Origin: CBDAPX01 sp965198725
GTDB lineage: Bacteria > Pseudomonadota > Alphaproteobacteria > Rhodobacterales > Rhodobacteraceae
Direction: 5' to 3'
NCBI GenBank assembly: GCA_965198725.1
Contig: CBDAPX010000001.1
Coordinates: forward strand, 2,418,001-2,482,000
DNA: 64,000 nt
Shown: in pieces, positions 52,216 through 61,509 of the stretch
How positions within the stretch are numbered: position 1 is the first letter of the stretch
How the letters are laid out: the number at the start of each line of letters is the position of its first letter
The notes under the pieces: model-generated
What the model saw: only the letters and a program-made list of their open reading frames with translations
The model's database searches: none
What the model was told of the DNA's origin: nothing
Made by a program: the position numbers and the translations under genes

Positions 52216-53710
52216 AATGAGCCTTGGCTTCGTAAAGGGTGTCGAGGCTGATTTCCTGGAGCCCCCGTTCGACCGCATAGGTTTCGGTGTTGCGCCGTGC
52301 TTTGCCGCGAACAAAGAACGGCACCTTGCGCAGCTCTTTTTCCGCGGCCTCCAACCAGATGACATTGCTGTTGGCGCTGGGTTCCGGGGCCGCTTCGGGC
52401 ACGTGACCGCCATGATGTGAAGGGCCGCGCGCGTCGTGGAATTCAAAGTCTTCGCGGAACATGGCCAAAAGATGCTCTTCCAGCCCCATGACCAGCGGAT
52501 GCACCAAAGTGTCGAACAACACATTGGCCCCTTCGATCCCCATCACGGGCGAATAGCGGGCGGGGTAGTCTTGCACATGAACCGGCGCCGAAATAACGGC
52601 GCAGGGGATGCCCAGGCGCTTGCCGATGTGGCGTTCCATTTGGGTCCCAAGGATCATCTCGGGTTGAAGGGCCTCGATGGCCTGTTCTACATCCAGATAA
52701 TCGTCCGTGATCAGCGCCTCGAGCCCCATGTCTCGGGCCAGCGCGCGGATCGGGCGGGCAAATTCGCGGTTGTAACAGCCAAGCCCGACAACCTCGAACC
52801 CCATTTCATCGCGAGCGACACGTGCCGCGGCCGCGGCATGCGTGCCGTCGCCAAAGACAAACACACGTTTGCCAGTCAGATAGGTGCTATCGACCGAGGC
52901 GCTGTACCATGGCAGGCGTAAGCGTTCTTCGTCCATCACAACAGGACGTTCCGACAAAATACTGACTTCGTTCAGAAAATCGCGTGTCGCGTCAACGCCG
53001 ATCGGTACGGTTTTTGTGTATGCGAGGCCTAGTTCCCGTTCCATCCAGCGGCATGCACTTTCGCCACTTTCCGGGTACATCAACACGTTGAAATGCGCGG
53101 CCCCCAGCCGGCCGATATCCGATGGCGTTGCGGTCATCGGGGCCACAACGTTCACGTCGATGCCCATATCCTGCAACAACGCGGTTACCTCGGTGATGTC
53201 GTCGCGATGCCGAAAACCAAGGGCCGTTGGGCCGATCAGGTTGGCCGTTATGTGGGCGGTTTTTTCCATTGGCTTGGCCAAGGTCCGCACGATCTGAAAA
53301 AACGTCTCATCCGCGCCAAAATTCTCTTTGCGCTGATAGCTGGGCAGTTCCAGTGGGATCACTGGCACCGGCAGGTCCATCGCCTCGGCCAAACCGCCCG
53401 GATCGTCCTGGATCAGTTCGGCGGTGCAAGAGGCGCCGACGATGATCGCTTCGGGCTGGAACCGTTCATAGGCGTCCCGGCAGGCGGTCGTGAACAGGTT
53501 GGCGGTGTCCGATCCAAGGTCCCGGGCCTGAAACGTGGTATAGCTGACCGGCGGGCGGTGGTTGCGCCGCTCGATCATGGTGAAAAGCAGGTCGGCATAG
53601 GTATCGCCCTGGGGCGCGTGCAGGACGTAATGCAAGCCGCGCATCCCGGTTGCCACGCGCATCGCGCCGACATGGGGTGGCCCCTCATATGTCCAAACGC
53701 TCAACTTCAT
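52205..53710 (-). CDS. bchB: Light-independent protochlorophyllide reductase subunit B
   Basis: The product is 501 aa, NifK-like. It begins MKLSVWTYEGPPHVGAMRVA and has EAIIVGASCTAELIQDDPGGLAEA, SESACRWMERELGL-type and LPWYSASVDSTYLTGKRVFVFGDGTHA blocks. The C-terminal domain ends with VRGKARRNTETYAVERGLQEISLDTLYEAKAHY. With BchN it forms the catalytic tetramer. It overlaps bchN by 4 bases and bchH by 11. Confidence 0.96.
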   Translation of the reverse strand: MKLSVWTYEGPPHVGAMRVATGMRGLHYVLHAPQGDTYADLLFTMIERRNHRPPVSYTTFQARDLGSDTANLFTTACRDAYERFQPEAIIVGASCTAELIQDDPGGLAEAMDLPVPVIPLELPSYQRKENFGADETFFQIVRTLAKPMEKTAHITANLIGPTALGFRHRDDITEVTALLQDMGIDVNVVAPMTATPSDIGRLGAAHFNVLMYPESGESACRWMERELGLAYTKTVPIGVDATRDFLNEVSILSERPVVMDEERLRLPWYSASVDSTYLTGKRVFVFGDGTHAAAAARVARDEMGFEVVGLGCYNREFARPIRALARDMGLEALITDDYLDVEQAIEALQPEMILGTQMERHIGKRLGIPCAVISAPVHVQDYPARYSPVMGIEGANVLFDTLVHPLVMGLEEHLLAMFREDFEFHDARGPSHHGGHVPEAAPEPSANSNVIWLEAAEKELRKVPFFVRGKARRNTETYAVERGLQEISLDTLYEAKAHYAR

Positions 53711-54987
53711 TCTGCGGCCACCTTGAGCAGGGACTTGCGCCGCAAGGGCCGTGAGAACAAACCGGCCAGATCGCCTGCCTGTTCATAGAAATGCACAGGG
53801 GTGAACACCAATTCGATGGCCCATTTCGTGCTGAGCCCTTCGGCCTCTAGCGGGTTGGCAAGACCGAGGCCGCAGACCGTCAAATCTGGACGTGCGGCGC
53901 GACAGCGGTCCAGTTGCAGGTCTACGTCCTGGCCTTCACTGATCGTCGGTCCACTGGGCAGGAGGTCGAGGTCCGGCCCGACGATCGATTTATGGATGTA
54001 CGGCGCGCCAACTTCGACGGCTGTCATCCCACATTCCCGGGTCAAAAAGCGGGCCAGCGGTATTTCCAGCTGGCTGTCCGGGAAGAAAAAGACGCTCTTG
54101 CCGGTGAGTGTTTCGCTCGCCTGCGCAATCGCTTTGAGGGCGCGGGCACGTGGTGCGGCGGTGACGGTTTCAAACCGCTCTTCCGAGACGCCAAATTCTG
54201 ACGCAATGGCCGTCAGCCATGCGGTAGTGCCTTCTTCGCCAAACGGAAAGGGTGCTGCCAAATGACGTGCGCCCCGGCGTTCCAACGCGCCAAGGGTTTC
54301 GCCAAGGAAAGGCTGGGTCAGGGCAACAACGGTGTTGGGACCAACCGCCAATGGTGCATCGACCCGGCTCGACGGGAGGACGGAAACCGGGCCGACGCCA
54401 AGCGCGGACAACAAGTCCAGCGCTTGTTGCTCCACAACGTCCGGCAAAGCGCCGACCAGCAACAGCTGCCGGGCATCGGTTTCGGGCAGGCCGGGAACCA
54501 TCGAGGCCAGGCAGGCATCTTCGCCTTCGGTAAAGGTGGTTTCGATCCCGGAGCCAGAATAATTGAGTACGCGGACATGTGGACCGTGCTCGGCGCTGAG
54601 CCGTTCGGCCACGCGGGCCAGGTCCAGTTTGATCACCTCTGACGGGCAGCTTCCGACAAGGAAAAGCTGACGGATATCCGGGCGTCGAGACAGCAGGCGC
54701 GCCACCTCTCGATCCAGTTCGTCATGCATGTCAGCCATGCCGGCAAGATCGGTTTCTTCGAGAATCGCGGTGCCGAATCGGGGCTCGGCAAAGATCATCA
54801 CACCAGCCGCGGATTGCAAAAGATGTGCGCATGTGCGCGAGCCGACGACCAAAAAGAAGGCGTCCTGCATTTTACGATGCAGCCAAATGATGCCGGTCAG
54901 ACCGCAAAAAACCTCACGTTGACCGCGTTGTTTGAGGATCGGCTGATCGCCGCATCCAGAGGGGATATGGGGTGGCTGATGGGTCAT
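53707..54987 (-). CDS. bchN: Light-independent protochlorophyllide reductase subunit N
   Basis: The product is 426 aa, NifD-like. REVFCGLTGIIWLHRKMQDAFFLVVGSRTCAHLLQSAAGVMIFAEPRFGTAIL carries the conserved Cys ligands, and QLFLVGSCPSEVIKLDLARVAERL supplies the third. The frame continues upstream over bchF, but the ATG at 54987 overlaps the bchF stop (ATGA) and gives the family N-terminus. Confidence 0.96.
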   Translation of the reverse strand: MTHQPPHIPSGCGDQPILKQRGQREVFCGLTGIIWLHRKMQDAFFLVVGSRTCAHLLQSAAGVMIFAEPRFGTAILEETDLAGMADMHDELDREVARLLSRRPDIRQLFLVGSCPSEVIKLDLARVAERLSAEHGPHVRVLNYSGSGIETTFTEGEDACLASMVPGLPETDARQLLLVGALPDVVEQQALDLLSALGVGPVSVLPSSRVDAPLAVGPNTVVALTQPFLGETLGALERRGARHLAAPFPFGEEGTTAWLTAIASEFGVSEERFETVTAAPRARALKAIAQASETLTGKSVFFFPDSQLEIPLARFLTRECGMTAVEVGAPYIHKSIVGPDLDLLPSGPTISEGQDVDLQLDRCRAARPDLTVCGLGLANPLEAEGLSTKWAIELVFTPVHFYEQAGDLAGLFSRPLRRKSLLKVAAE

Positions 54988-55472
54988 GCCGCCTGTTCCG
55001 CATCCAGCCGCGCAAGGCGGAGCTTCCACAGGAACTGTCCAGCATTGATGACATATGTTCCGTATGCAGCGAGGGCGAGCATCATCTCGCCTGTGGGTGA
55101 CATGCCGCCAGTCCAAAGCGCGATAAGGTACGCGGTATGCAGGGCAATCACCGCAAAGCTGAACACGTCTTCCCAGAAAAAGGCGGGGGCAAACAGGTAC
55201 TGGCCAAAGACCACTTTTTCCCAAATCGCCCCTGTGATCATGATTAGGTACAAAACGAAGGTTTTGATCACGATTGAGATCGAAGCGGCAGCATAGCCTT
55301 CTCCTGTGGCCAGGAAGCGTAACACGAGGGCCAAAGAGATCAGGAAGACGACAAATTGCAGAGGCGCAAGAATGCCCTGAACCACCGTCCAAGCGGTGCC
55401 ATCGCGCCTTGCGCGTTCGGCCGGCGTATACAGTGGACCAGCGTCTCTATTCTGCTTCGGGTTGCGCGCCAT
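54984..55472 (-). CDS. bchF: 3-vinyl bacteriochlorophyllide hydratase BchF
   Basis: The product is 162 aa with about four predicted membrane helices: LYTPAERARRDGTAWTVVQGILAPLQFVVFLISL, then IWEKVVFGQYLFAPAFFWEDVFSFAVIALHTAYL. It hydrates the 3-vinyl group before BchC acts. It is the first gene of the long minus-strand operon down to hemA and the cytochrome gene, driven by the PpsR-controlled region at 55473-55813. Confidence 0.95.
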   Translation of the reverse strand: MARNPKQNRDAGPLYTPAERARRDGTAWTVVQGILAPLQFVVFLISLALVLRFLATGEGYAAASISIVIKTFVLYLIMITGAIWEKVVFGQYLFAPAFFWEDVFSFAVIALHTAYLIALWTGGMSPTGEMMLALAAYGTYVINAGQFLWKLRLARLDAEQAA

Positions 55473-55813
55473 CTCCCCCTCGCATGTGCGTTCTTGCCCT
55501 GCAATGCTACGGCGTAGGGTTTCGAGGTGTCAATTTATATTTACACATTGAGTCGGTCGAGGTGTAAAAACAAATGTACGCATCTCCGAGATTCGCGTGA
55601 TCCCTAGATTTTTAAATATTCAATGCGTGGTTTTGATGAGAAGGCCGCTGCGCAATTTGCGTTGCTTTCCATGCCAGTGGCCGACAATCCTGTGCTGGTG
55701 TGTCAACTGAGTTTGACAATTTGGCCCTCGAGGCGCACAATATAGGTACATCTGCGTGCGTGCGTTCCGACGGTGGGGCGTGCAATCAACGCAGGTCAGC
55801 TCAGGAGAGTACG
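55473..55813. promoter_or_regulatory. bchF-ppaA divergent control region with three PpsR/CrtJ sites
   Basis: These 341 bases hold no gene. Toward bchF lie an exact operator TGT-CAATTTATATTT-ACA (55528-55545) and a one-mismatch copy TGT-N12-ACG (55563-55580), 17 bases apart. Toward ppaA lies TGT-CAACTGAGTTTG-ACA (55701-55718), whose arms TGTCAA/TTGACA form a perfect dyad. The DNA between is AT-rich (55546-55620). The ppaA frame stays open leftward to 55700, so a longer ppaA product is possible. Confidence 0.8.
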
Positions 55814-56614
55814 GTGAGCCCTGTATCAGGCGGGTCACGCGCGCCGTTGGCGCAGCATCACCAGCCAGCGATCAGATACCTTGTTGAATCGGCCCTTCGC
55901 AAAGTGGTCGACGACAAAGCTGACGGCGCTCCAAAAGTTCGCGAAGACTGGATCAACACCCTGTGCGACGCGTTGGTGTCCACGTCCGAATCCAGCCATC
56001 ATCAAGTGATCGCTTCGATGGTCGCCTCGGGCATGAGCATGGACGACATCTTTGACAACGTGTTGCCCGACGCGTCCCGGCAATTGGGAGAGCGCTGGGT
56101 CAATGACACTGCCAGCTTTGTTGAGGTGACCGTTGGGGCCTCTCGTATTCAAAAGCTGGTGCGGTCTCGTGGCGACATGCAATTCGCAGCGCGAGACCGG
56201 CTGATCCCGCTTGGCCAGTCAGTTTTGATGGTTATTCCGAAATTCGAGGATCATTCTATCGGGGCCTTTATTGCGGCCAACCAATTCCGCCGCCACGGCT
56301 TGTGGACGCACATGGCGATCGGGCTGGAACCGGACGAAATTTGTGCACAAATCAGTGCGCAGAAATTTGGAATGGTCGGCGTTACATTCGGAAGTGCAAA
56401 AACGGTTGAAAGTATAGAGGGATTGGTCGATTACCTGCGTTCAAACCTTAAATCACTGCCGCCCCTCGTTTTAGGTGGGCGCGGTGTGCAATTGGTAGAA
56501 AATGTTGAAGAGCGAACAGGCGCAGATCATGCCGTGGACACGGCAAGAGAAGCAATTGAGCGTTGTCAATTGGCGAGCTTGGCAAAGCCGCTTTTGACCG
56601 TGCGAGAGCCATAG
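55814..56614 (+). CDS. ppaA: PpsR antirepressor PpaA/AerR (B12-binding SCHIC-domain protein)
   Basis: The product is 266 aa from the GTG at 55814, which has an AGGAGAG site 4 bases upstream. The N-terminal half is helical (B12-2-like, LCDALVSTSESSHHQVIASMVASGMSMDDIFDNVLP). The C-terminal Rossmann-like domain has MVIPKFEDHSIGAFIAANQFRRHG, with an E-x-H-x-x-G motif at 145-150, matching the cobalamin-binding His of AerR. These proteins bind PpsR and relieve repression in light. Upstream in-frame GTG 55760 could give a longer isoform. ppsR follows 33 bases later. Confidence 0.9.
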   Translation: MSPVSGGSRAPLAQHHQPAIRYLVESALRKVVDDKADGAPKVREDWINTLCDALVSTSESSHHQVIASMVASGMSMDDIFDNVLPDASRQLGERWVNDTASFVEVTVGASRIQKLVRSRGDMQFAARDRLIPLGQSVLMVIPKFEDHSIGAFIAANQFRRHGLWTHMAIGLEPDEICAQISAQKFGMVGVTFGSAKTVESIEGLVDYLRSNLKSLPPLVLGGRGVQLVENVEERTGADHAVDTAREAIERCQLASLAKPLLTVREP

Positions 56615-56647
56615 TCGTGAATTGGGCGTCAAAGATGGGACGAAACA

Positions 56648-58078
56648 GTGACTAGGCAAGACAAACCCACTGGCAGACTGCGCGCTGGTGTGTTCACGAT
56701 GCCAGGCGATTTTGATCGTCTTACCGAACAGGCAGCGGACATCGCCGTTATGGTTGATCTTGATGGCCGCGTGCACGGGATCTCCGTTAGCCCTGATGCT
56801 TCGTCAATCGGATGTCTGGATCACTGGGTGGAACGCGACTTCAGCGAATTTCTCAACGTCGAAAGCGCGCCCAAGTTCCAGTCCTGTTTGACGGCTCTGC
56901 GCAACGAAGACGCTTCCTATCCCCGTGGGCTTGAATTGAACCATATCGACAACGCGGCTTGGGAATTCCCGATCCGGTATGCGGTGACACCCGTTTTGGA
57001 GGCGGGACAGGTCTTGTTGCTGGGGCGTGATCTGCAACCTTTTGCAGAGTTACAGCAGCGCCTTGTGCGGGAACAGCAGGCCCATGAGCGGGATCAAGAG
57101 AGACTGCGCGGCGCTGAGACCCGTTTTCGCGTCGTGCTTGAGGCGTCGGATACACCCCTGGTCGTGGTCGATCCGAATTCAGGCCGGATCAACGACGTGA
57201 ATGCCGTGGCCTCCATGATCCTCGGCAGCGAGCCGGGCGCCTTGGTCGGGACCGCATTTGCGCAAGCTTTTGGTGGCCGCAAACGGGCAGAGTTCTTTGA
57301 CGCTCTACGCGCGGCGGCCAGTTCCGAAGGGTCCGACAGCATTCAAGCCCGGGTCCAAAGATCCGGTCGCGAGGTTCGGTTGACGCCAGAGTATTTCCGT
57401 GCGTCGGGCGAGGTTCTGTTGTTGTGCCGGATCGCATCGATCGAAGAAAGAGGCGGGGCCGGCACGGATTTGGCGCAAGGGCTCATTTCCCTGTTCGAAA
57501 GCTCAAGCGACGGCATTGTCATCGCGGATGGCAAGGGTGTCATTCAGGATGCCAACGAGGCGTTTCTGGCCTTGGTTGATGCAAGTCACACGCGGGACGT
57601 CATGTCTAAGTCATTGTCAGAGTTTCTGACCCGCGGCGGTGTGGACCTGAAATTGATCCTCGAAAACGCGGCAAGTCGGGGTCGGTTGCGAAATTACACT
57701 GCCCAAATTCAAAGTGTCGTTGGTACCCGCGCACCCGTCGAGATTTCCGTAGCGCGGATCAGCGCCGGCGCGTCAGAGACGAGTTTCGGGTTTATTTTTA
57801 GGGACACGAGTTATCGCGAACCGCTGGAGAGCCCGCATGCGGCAGGCGCGATCAGCGATGAGGCAGTGCGCAGCGTAATGGACCTTGTTGGAACGGCCTC
57901 GCTGAAAGACCTTGTTTCTGCGACTACCGATGTAATCGAAAAGATGTGCATCGAAACGGCTTTGCGGTTGACCGACAACAACCGTGTCGCGGCGGCAGAG
58001 ATGTTGGGTGTGTCGCGGCAAAGCCTGTATGTAAAATTGAACAAATACGGGATGCAAGAGCGCGACCCGGACGCTTGA
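56648..58078 (+). CDS. ppsR: Transcriptional repressor PpsR/CrtJ
   Basis: The product is 476 aa from a GTG; Met18 (56699) is another possible start. The order matches PpsR: an N-terminal domain with ELNHIDNAAWEFPIRYAV and LLLGRDLQPFAELQQRLV, a Q-linker helix, two PAS domains (about 160-262 and 282-385) and a Fis-type helix-turn-helix (about 430-465, CIETALRLTDNNRVAAAEMLGVSRQSLYVKL). Cys260 (LLLCRI) and Cys434 (EKMCIE) align with the redox cysteines 251 and 424 of Rhodobacter sphaeroides. It represses bch, crt and puc genes through TGT-N12-ACA. Confidence 0.95.
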   Translation: MTRQDKPTGRLRAGVFTMPGDFDRLTEQAADIAVMVDLDGRVHGISVSPDASSIGCLDHWVERDFSEFLNVESAPKFQSCLTALRNEDASYPRGLELNHIDNAAWEFPIRYAVTPVLEAGQVLLLGRDLQPFAELQQRLVREQQAHERDQERLRGAETRFRVVLEASDTPLVVVDPNSGRINDVNAVASMILGSEPGALVGTAFAQAFGGRKRAEFFDALRAAASSEGSDSIQARVQRSGREVRLTPEYFRASGEVLLLCRIASIEERGGAGTDLAQGLISLFESSSDGIVIADGKGVIQDANEAFLALVDASHTRDVMSKSLSEFLTRGGVDLKLILENAASRGRLRNYTAQIQSVVGTRAPVEISVARISAGASETSFGFIFRDTSYREPLESPHAAGAISDEAVRSVMDLVGTASLKDLVSATTDVIEKMCIETALRLTDNNRVAAAEMLGVSRQSLYVKLNKYGMQERDPDA

Positions 58079-58112
58079 CGCCCATCTAGAAATTCCTTCC
58101 CTTGTTGCGTGC

Positions 58113-58130
58113 TGTGCATTAGAGTTTACA
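58113..58130 (+). promoter_or_regulatory. PpsR/CrtJ operator abutting the bchG start
   Basis: TGT-GCATTAGAGTTT-ACA is an exact consensus ending 2 bases before the bchG ATG at 58133. No Shine-Dalgarno sequence is visible there. Either the promoter is upstream and the operator lies in the leader, or translation begins later, for example at 58187. Confidence 0.75.
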
Positions 58131-58132
58131 GC

Positions 58133-59041
58133 ATGAGTGTAATCTTGAAATTACATGATGCATCTGGCCTTCCAAAAGGGCGGGCCATGCTGACCCTGAT
58201 CAAGCCCATTACGTGGTTCCCACCGGTTTGGGCCTATCTGTGTGGCGTGGTGTCGTCCGGGGTGGCGATATCTGGAAATCTTGGTCTTGTTTTACTGGGC
58301 ATGTTTCTGGCCGGTCCGGTCGTCTGTGGTATGAGCCAAGCGGCCAATGATTGGTGCGATCGCCATGTGGATGCAATCAACGAACCGCACCGTCCGATCC
58401 CGTCGGGTCAGATCCCGGGGCGCTGGGGTCTTTGGATTGCCTTGATCATGTCCGGTCTGGGCTTGGCCATCGGCTGGTTCCTTGGACCATGGGGTTTCGT
58501 CGCGACGATCGTCGCCGTGGCTGCCGCCTGGGCCTACTCAGCCGAGCCTGTCAGGCTGAAACGCTCTGGCATCTGGGGACCGGGGCTTGTTGGTCTGTGC
58601 TACGAAGGGCTGCCGTGGTTCACCGGGGCAGCGGTGATGGCGGTCGGATTGCCCGATTGGCGGATCATCCTGATTGCCGCGCTGTATGCCGTTGGGGCGC
58701 ATGGCATCATGACGCTCAATGACTTTAAGGCGCTCAAAGGCGATCGGGCACTGGGCGTTGCCTCTTTGCCCGTGACGCTTGGGCCGGCCAAAGCGGCACG
58801 CGTGGCGTGCTGGGTCATGATCATTCCACAGCTTTGCGTGATGGCCGCGTTGATTGCTTTTGGACTGGTCTGGCATGCGCTGGCCGTTGGCGGCCTGTTG
58901 CTGGCCCAGCTTTGGGCCATGCGGATTTTGCTGCGCGATCCGAAAGCGCGCGCGCCTTGGTACAATGGCACCGGGGTTCTGTTTTACGTCAGTGGCATGA
59001 TGATCGCGGCCTTCGGCCTGCGGTTGTTGGGGGGCGGATGA
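58133..59041 (+). CDS. bchG: Bacteriochlorophyll synthase BchG
   Basis: The product is 302 aa, a UbiA-type polyprenyltransferase with about eight helices. The first Asp-rich motif is NDWCDRHVDAINEPHRPIPSG and the second lies in LNDFKALKGDRALGVASLPV. It attaches geranylgeranyl to bacteriochlorophyllide a. MSVILKLHDASG matches the known BchG N-terminus, so 58133 is kept despite a PpsR operator just before it; an ATG at 58187 is the alternative. orf428 follows immediately. Confidence 0.94.
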   Translation: MSVILKLHDASGLPKGRAMLTLIKPITWFPPVWAYLCGVVSSGVAISGNLGLVLLGMFLAGPVVCGMSQAANDWCDRHVDAINEPHRPIPSGQIPGRWGLWIALIMSGLGLAIGWFLGPWGFVATIVAVAAAWAYSAEPVRLKRSGIWGPGLVGLCYEGLPWFTGAAVMAVGLPDWRIILIAALYAVGAHGIMTLNDFKALKGDRALGVASLPVTLGPAKAARVACWVMIIPQLCVMAALIAFGLVWHALAVGGLLLAQLWAMRILLRDPKARAPWYNGTGVLFYVSGMMIAAFGLRLLGGG

Positions 59042-60328
59042 ATGCTGAGCTGGTTCATGATTTTCCGGTTGGGCCTTGTACAGGCCGCACTTGGTGCCGT
59101 TGTGGTTTTGACCACATCCACGTTGAACCGTGTGATGGTGGTCGAGCTGGCTTTGCCGGCGATCTTACCCGGTTTCCTGGTCGCCTTGCATTACGGCGTG
59201 CAGCTCAGCCGTCCCACTTGGGGCTTTCGATCTGACACCGGCGGAAACCGGACGCGTTGGATCATTGGCGGCATGGTGGCCCTTGCGCTCGGCGGGGTCG
59301 GCGCAGCGTTCGGGGTCAAGGTTCTGACCGCGAGTTTTCTACCGGGACTTTTGATCTCTGTTTTGGCCTATGCGTTGATCGGGTTGGGCGTCGGGGCTTC
59401 TGGCACATCGCTGTTGGCGCTTTTGGCGACGGCGACAGAACCGCGCCGCCGCGCTGCTGCTGCAACGGTCACGTGGCTGATGATGATTGCAGGTATCGCG
59501 ATCACAGCCGGTGTCGCCGGTGCGTTTCTTGATCCCTACAGCCCGGAACGCCTGTTGCGCGTCGCATCCGTCGTTGCGGGCGGGGCGGTCATGCTGACAG
59601 CCCTGGCCGTCATCGGCATCGAGAGACACGCAACACAGGTAACGCCCCCCGAGCCCGGGGTTCGGTTCATCGAGGGGTTCCGTGAGATCTGGCACGAAGA
59701 GGCCGCGCGGCGTTTCACCGTGTTCGTGTTCCTGTCGATGACCGCCTATTTCATGCAAGAACTGATCCTTGAACCCTATGCGGGGTTGGTCTTTGGCTTT
59801 ACGCCGGGCCAAACCACCAGCCTGAGCGGCGCACAAAACGGCGGCGTCTTTGTCGGGATGCTGTTGGTTGGTATCTGTGCGACGGGGCTGAAGCTTGGCA
59901 GTTTACGGGCTTGGGTCGTCGCCGGATGCATGGGATCGGCCGCCGCGTTGTCCATGCTCACCTTGCTGGGCGGTCTGAACGCGGTGCATCTGGTTGTACC
60001 GGTTGTCGTGACACTCGGCTTTTTCAACGGAATGTTCGCGGTTGCTGCGATTGGATCGATGATGGCTTTGGCCGGTCAGGGGCGCGCGGCACGGGAAGGC
60101 ACGCGTATGGGCCTTTGGGGCGCGGCACAAGCTATGGCCGCCGGATTTGGTGGCCTGTTGGGCGCGGCAGCGGTGGATGTCATGCGCCGAGCTTTTGCCG
60201 CCGACGTGCCAGCCTTTGGCACCGTGTTTTTGTTTGAAGCCTCGCTTTTTGTCTTGGCCGCCGGCATGGCGACCAGGGTGATTGCGGATCGGCACTCTGG
60301 CGCGCCGTCAATGGTACTGGGAGAATGA
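59042..60328 (+). CDS. PucC-family MFS protein (orf428 type)
   Basis: The product is 428 aa with about 12 membrane helices: TTSTLNRVMVVELALPAILPGFLVALHYGVQLSRPTWGFRSDTGG and MQELILEPYAGLVFGFTPGQTT mark the PucC/LhaA group. A gene of this type always sits between bchG and bchP in related clusters (orf428 in Rhodobacter capsulatus). Pigment transfer or light-harvesting assembly is presumed. The start is directly after the bchG stop; bchP overlaps by 4 bases. Confidence 0.9.
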   Translation: MLSWFMIFRLGLVQAALGAVVVLTTSTLNRVMVVELALPAILPGFLVALHYGVQLSRPTWGFRSDTGGNRTRWIIGGMVALALGGVGAAFGVKVLTASFLPGLLISVLAYALIGLGVGASGTSLLALLATATEPRRRAAAATVTWLMMIAGIAITAGVAGAFLDPYSPERLLRVASVVAGGAVMLTALAVIGIERHATQVTPPEPGVRFIEGFREIWHEEAARRFTVFVFLSMTAYFMQELILEPYAGLVFGFTPGQTTSLSGAQNGGVFVGMLLVGICATGLKLGSLRAWVVAGCMGSAAALSMLTLLGGLNAVHLVVPVVVTLGFFNGMFAVAAIGSMMALAGQGRAAREGTRMGLWGAAQAMAAGFGGLLGAAAVDVMRRAFAADVPAFGTVFLFEASLFVLAAGMATRVIADRHSGAPSMVLGE

Positions 60329-61509
60329 CCATGTTTGACGTTGTTGTTGTAGGAGGAGGCCCGTCGGGCGCAACGGCGGCCGAAGATCTGGCACGGTCCG
60401 GGCACGAGGTGGCGTTGCTGGATAGGGCCGGACGGATCAAGCCTTGTGGCGGGGCGATCCCGCCACGCCTAATTGCGGATTTCGACATTCCGGATGGCCA
60501 ACTGGTGGCCAAGATCACAACAGCGCGGATGATTTCGCCAACCGGGCGCAAGGTGGATATTCCAATTGTAAACGGGTTCGTCGGTATGGTTGACCGCGAG
60601 CATTTTGACGAGTTCCTGCGCGCGCGCGCCGCGCAGGCCGGTGCGACGCGTTTGACGGGAACGTTCCTGAAACTGGACCGTGTCGACGGCCGGACCCATG
60701 TGCTTTACCGCGACAAGGCAAGCGGTGAGACGCGTTCTGCGGACTGCAAAATCGTCATCGGGGCAGATGGCGCGCGGTCACAAGTTGGGCGCGCCGAGGT
60801 GCCGGGGGGCGACAAAATTCCTTATGTCATCGCCTATCACGAGATCATTGAATCGCCGCCGAACACCGAAACTTATGATGCTGCACGGTGCGACGTGATC
60901 TACGACGGCGCCATTTCGCCCGATTTCTATGGCTGGGTCTTTCCACACGGTGCCTCGGCCAGCGTTGGCATGGGTACGGCGGCAGAGGCGGTTGACCTTA
61001 AGAAGGCCACTGCAGATTTGCGTGCAGCCTCGGGGTTGAGCGACTGCAAAACCATTCGTCGTGAGGGTGCACCAATCCCACTGCAGCCATTGGATCGGTG
61101 GGATAATGGGCGCGACGTGGTCTTGGCCGGGGATGCAGCGGGCGTTGTCGCCCCATCCTCTGGCGAAGGGATATATTACGCAATGGTTGGCGGCCGCGTG
61201 GCGGCGACCGCGGCGGCGGCAACACTGGCCTCTGGCCGCGTGCGGGACTTGCGGTTGGCACGCGCGCTCTTTATGCGCGAGCACAAGACGGTATTTCGTG
61301 TTTTGGCATCGATGCAAAACGCGTATTATCGCAGTGACGAACGGCGAGAGCGCTTTGTGTCGCTTTGCCACGACATCGATGTGCAGCGCCTGACATTTGA
61401 GGCCTATATGAACAAGAAACTGGTCCGTGCCCGCCCGATGGCGCATTTGAAGATCGGGTTGAAAAACCTGGCGCACCTGACCCGTTTGGTTCCGGCGGCA
61501 CACGTATGA
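60325..61509 (+). CDS. bchP: Geranylgeranyl reductase BchP
   Basis: The product is 394 aa. The FAD fold is FDVVVVGGGPSGATAAEDLARSGHEVALLDR, then GGAIPPRLIADFDIP; later AGDAAGVVAPSSGEGIYYAMVGG is the typical second FAD motif. It reduces geranylgeranylated bacteriochlorophyll to the phytylated form. A second ATG at 60331 is equally possible. Overlaps of 4 bases at both ends show coupling with orf428 and idi. Confidence 0.95.
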   Translation: MTMFDVVVVGGGPSGATAAEDLARSGHEVALLDRAGRIKPCGGAIPPRLIADFDIPDGQLVAKITTARMISPTGRKVDIPIVNGFVGMVDREHFDEFLRARAAQAGATRLTGTFLKLDRVDGRTHVLYRDKASGETRSADCKIVIGADGARSQVGRAEVPGGDKIPYVIAYHEIIESPPNTETYDAARCDVIYDGAISPDFYGWVFPHGASASVGMGTAAEAVDLKKATADLRAASGLSDCKTIRREGAPIPLQPLDRWDNGRDVVLAGDAAGVVAPSSGEGIYYAMVGGRVAATAAAATLASGRVRDLRLARALFMREHKTVFRVLASMQNAYYRSDERRERFVSLCHDIDVQRLTFEAYMNKKLVRARPMAHLKIGLKNLAHLTRLVPAAHV

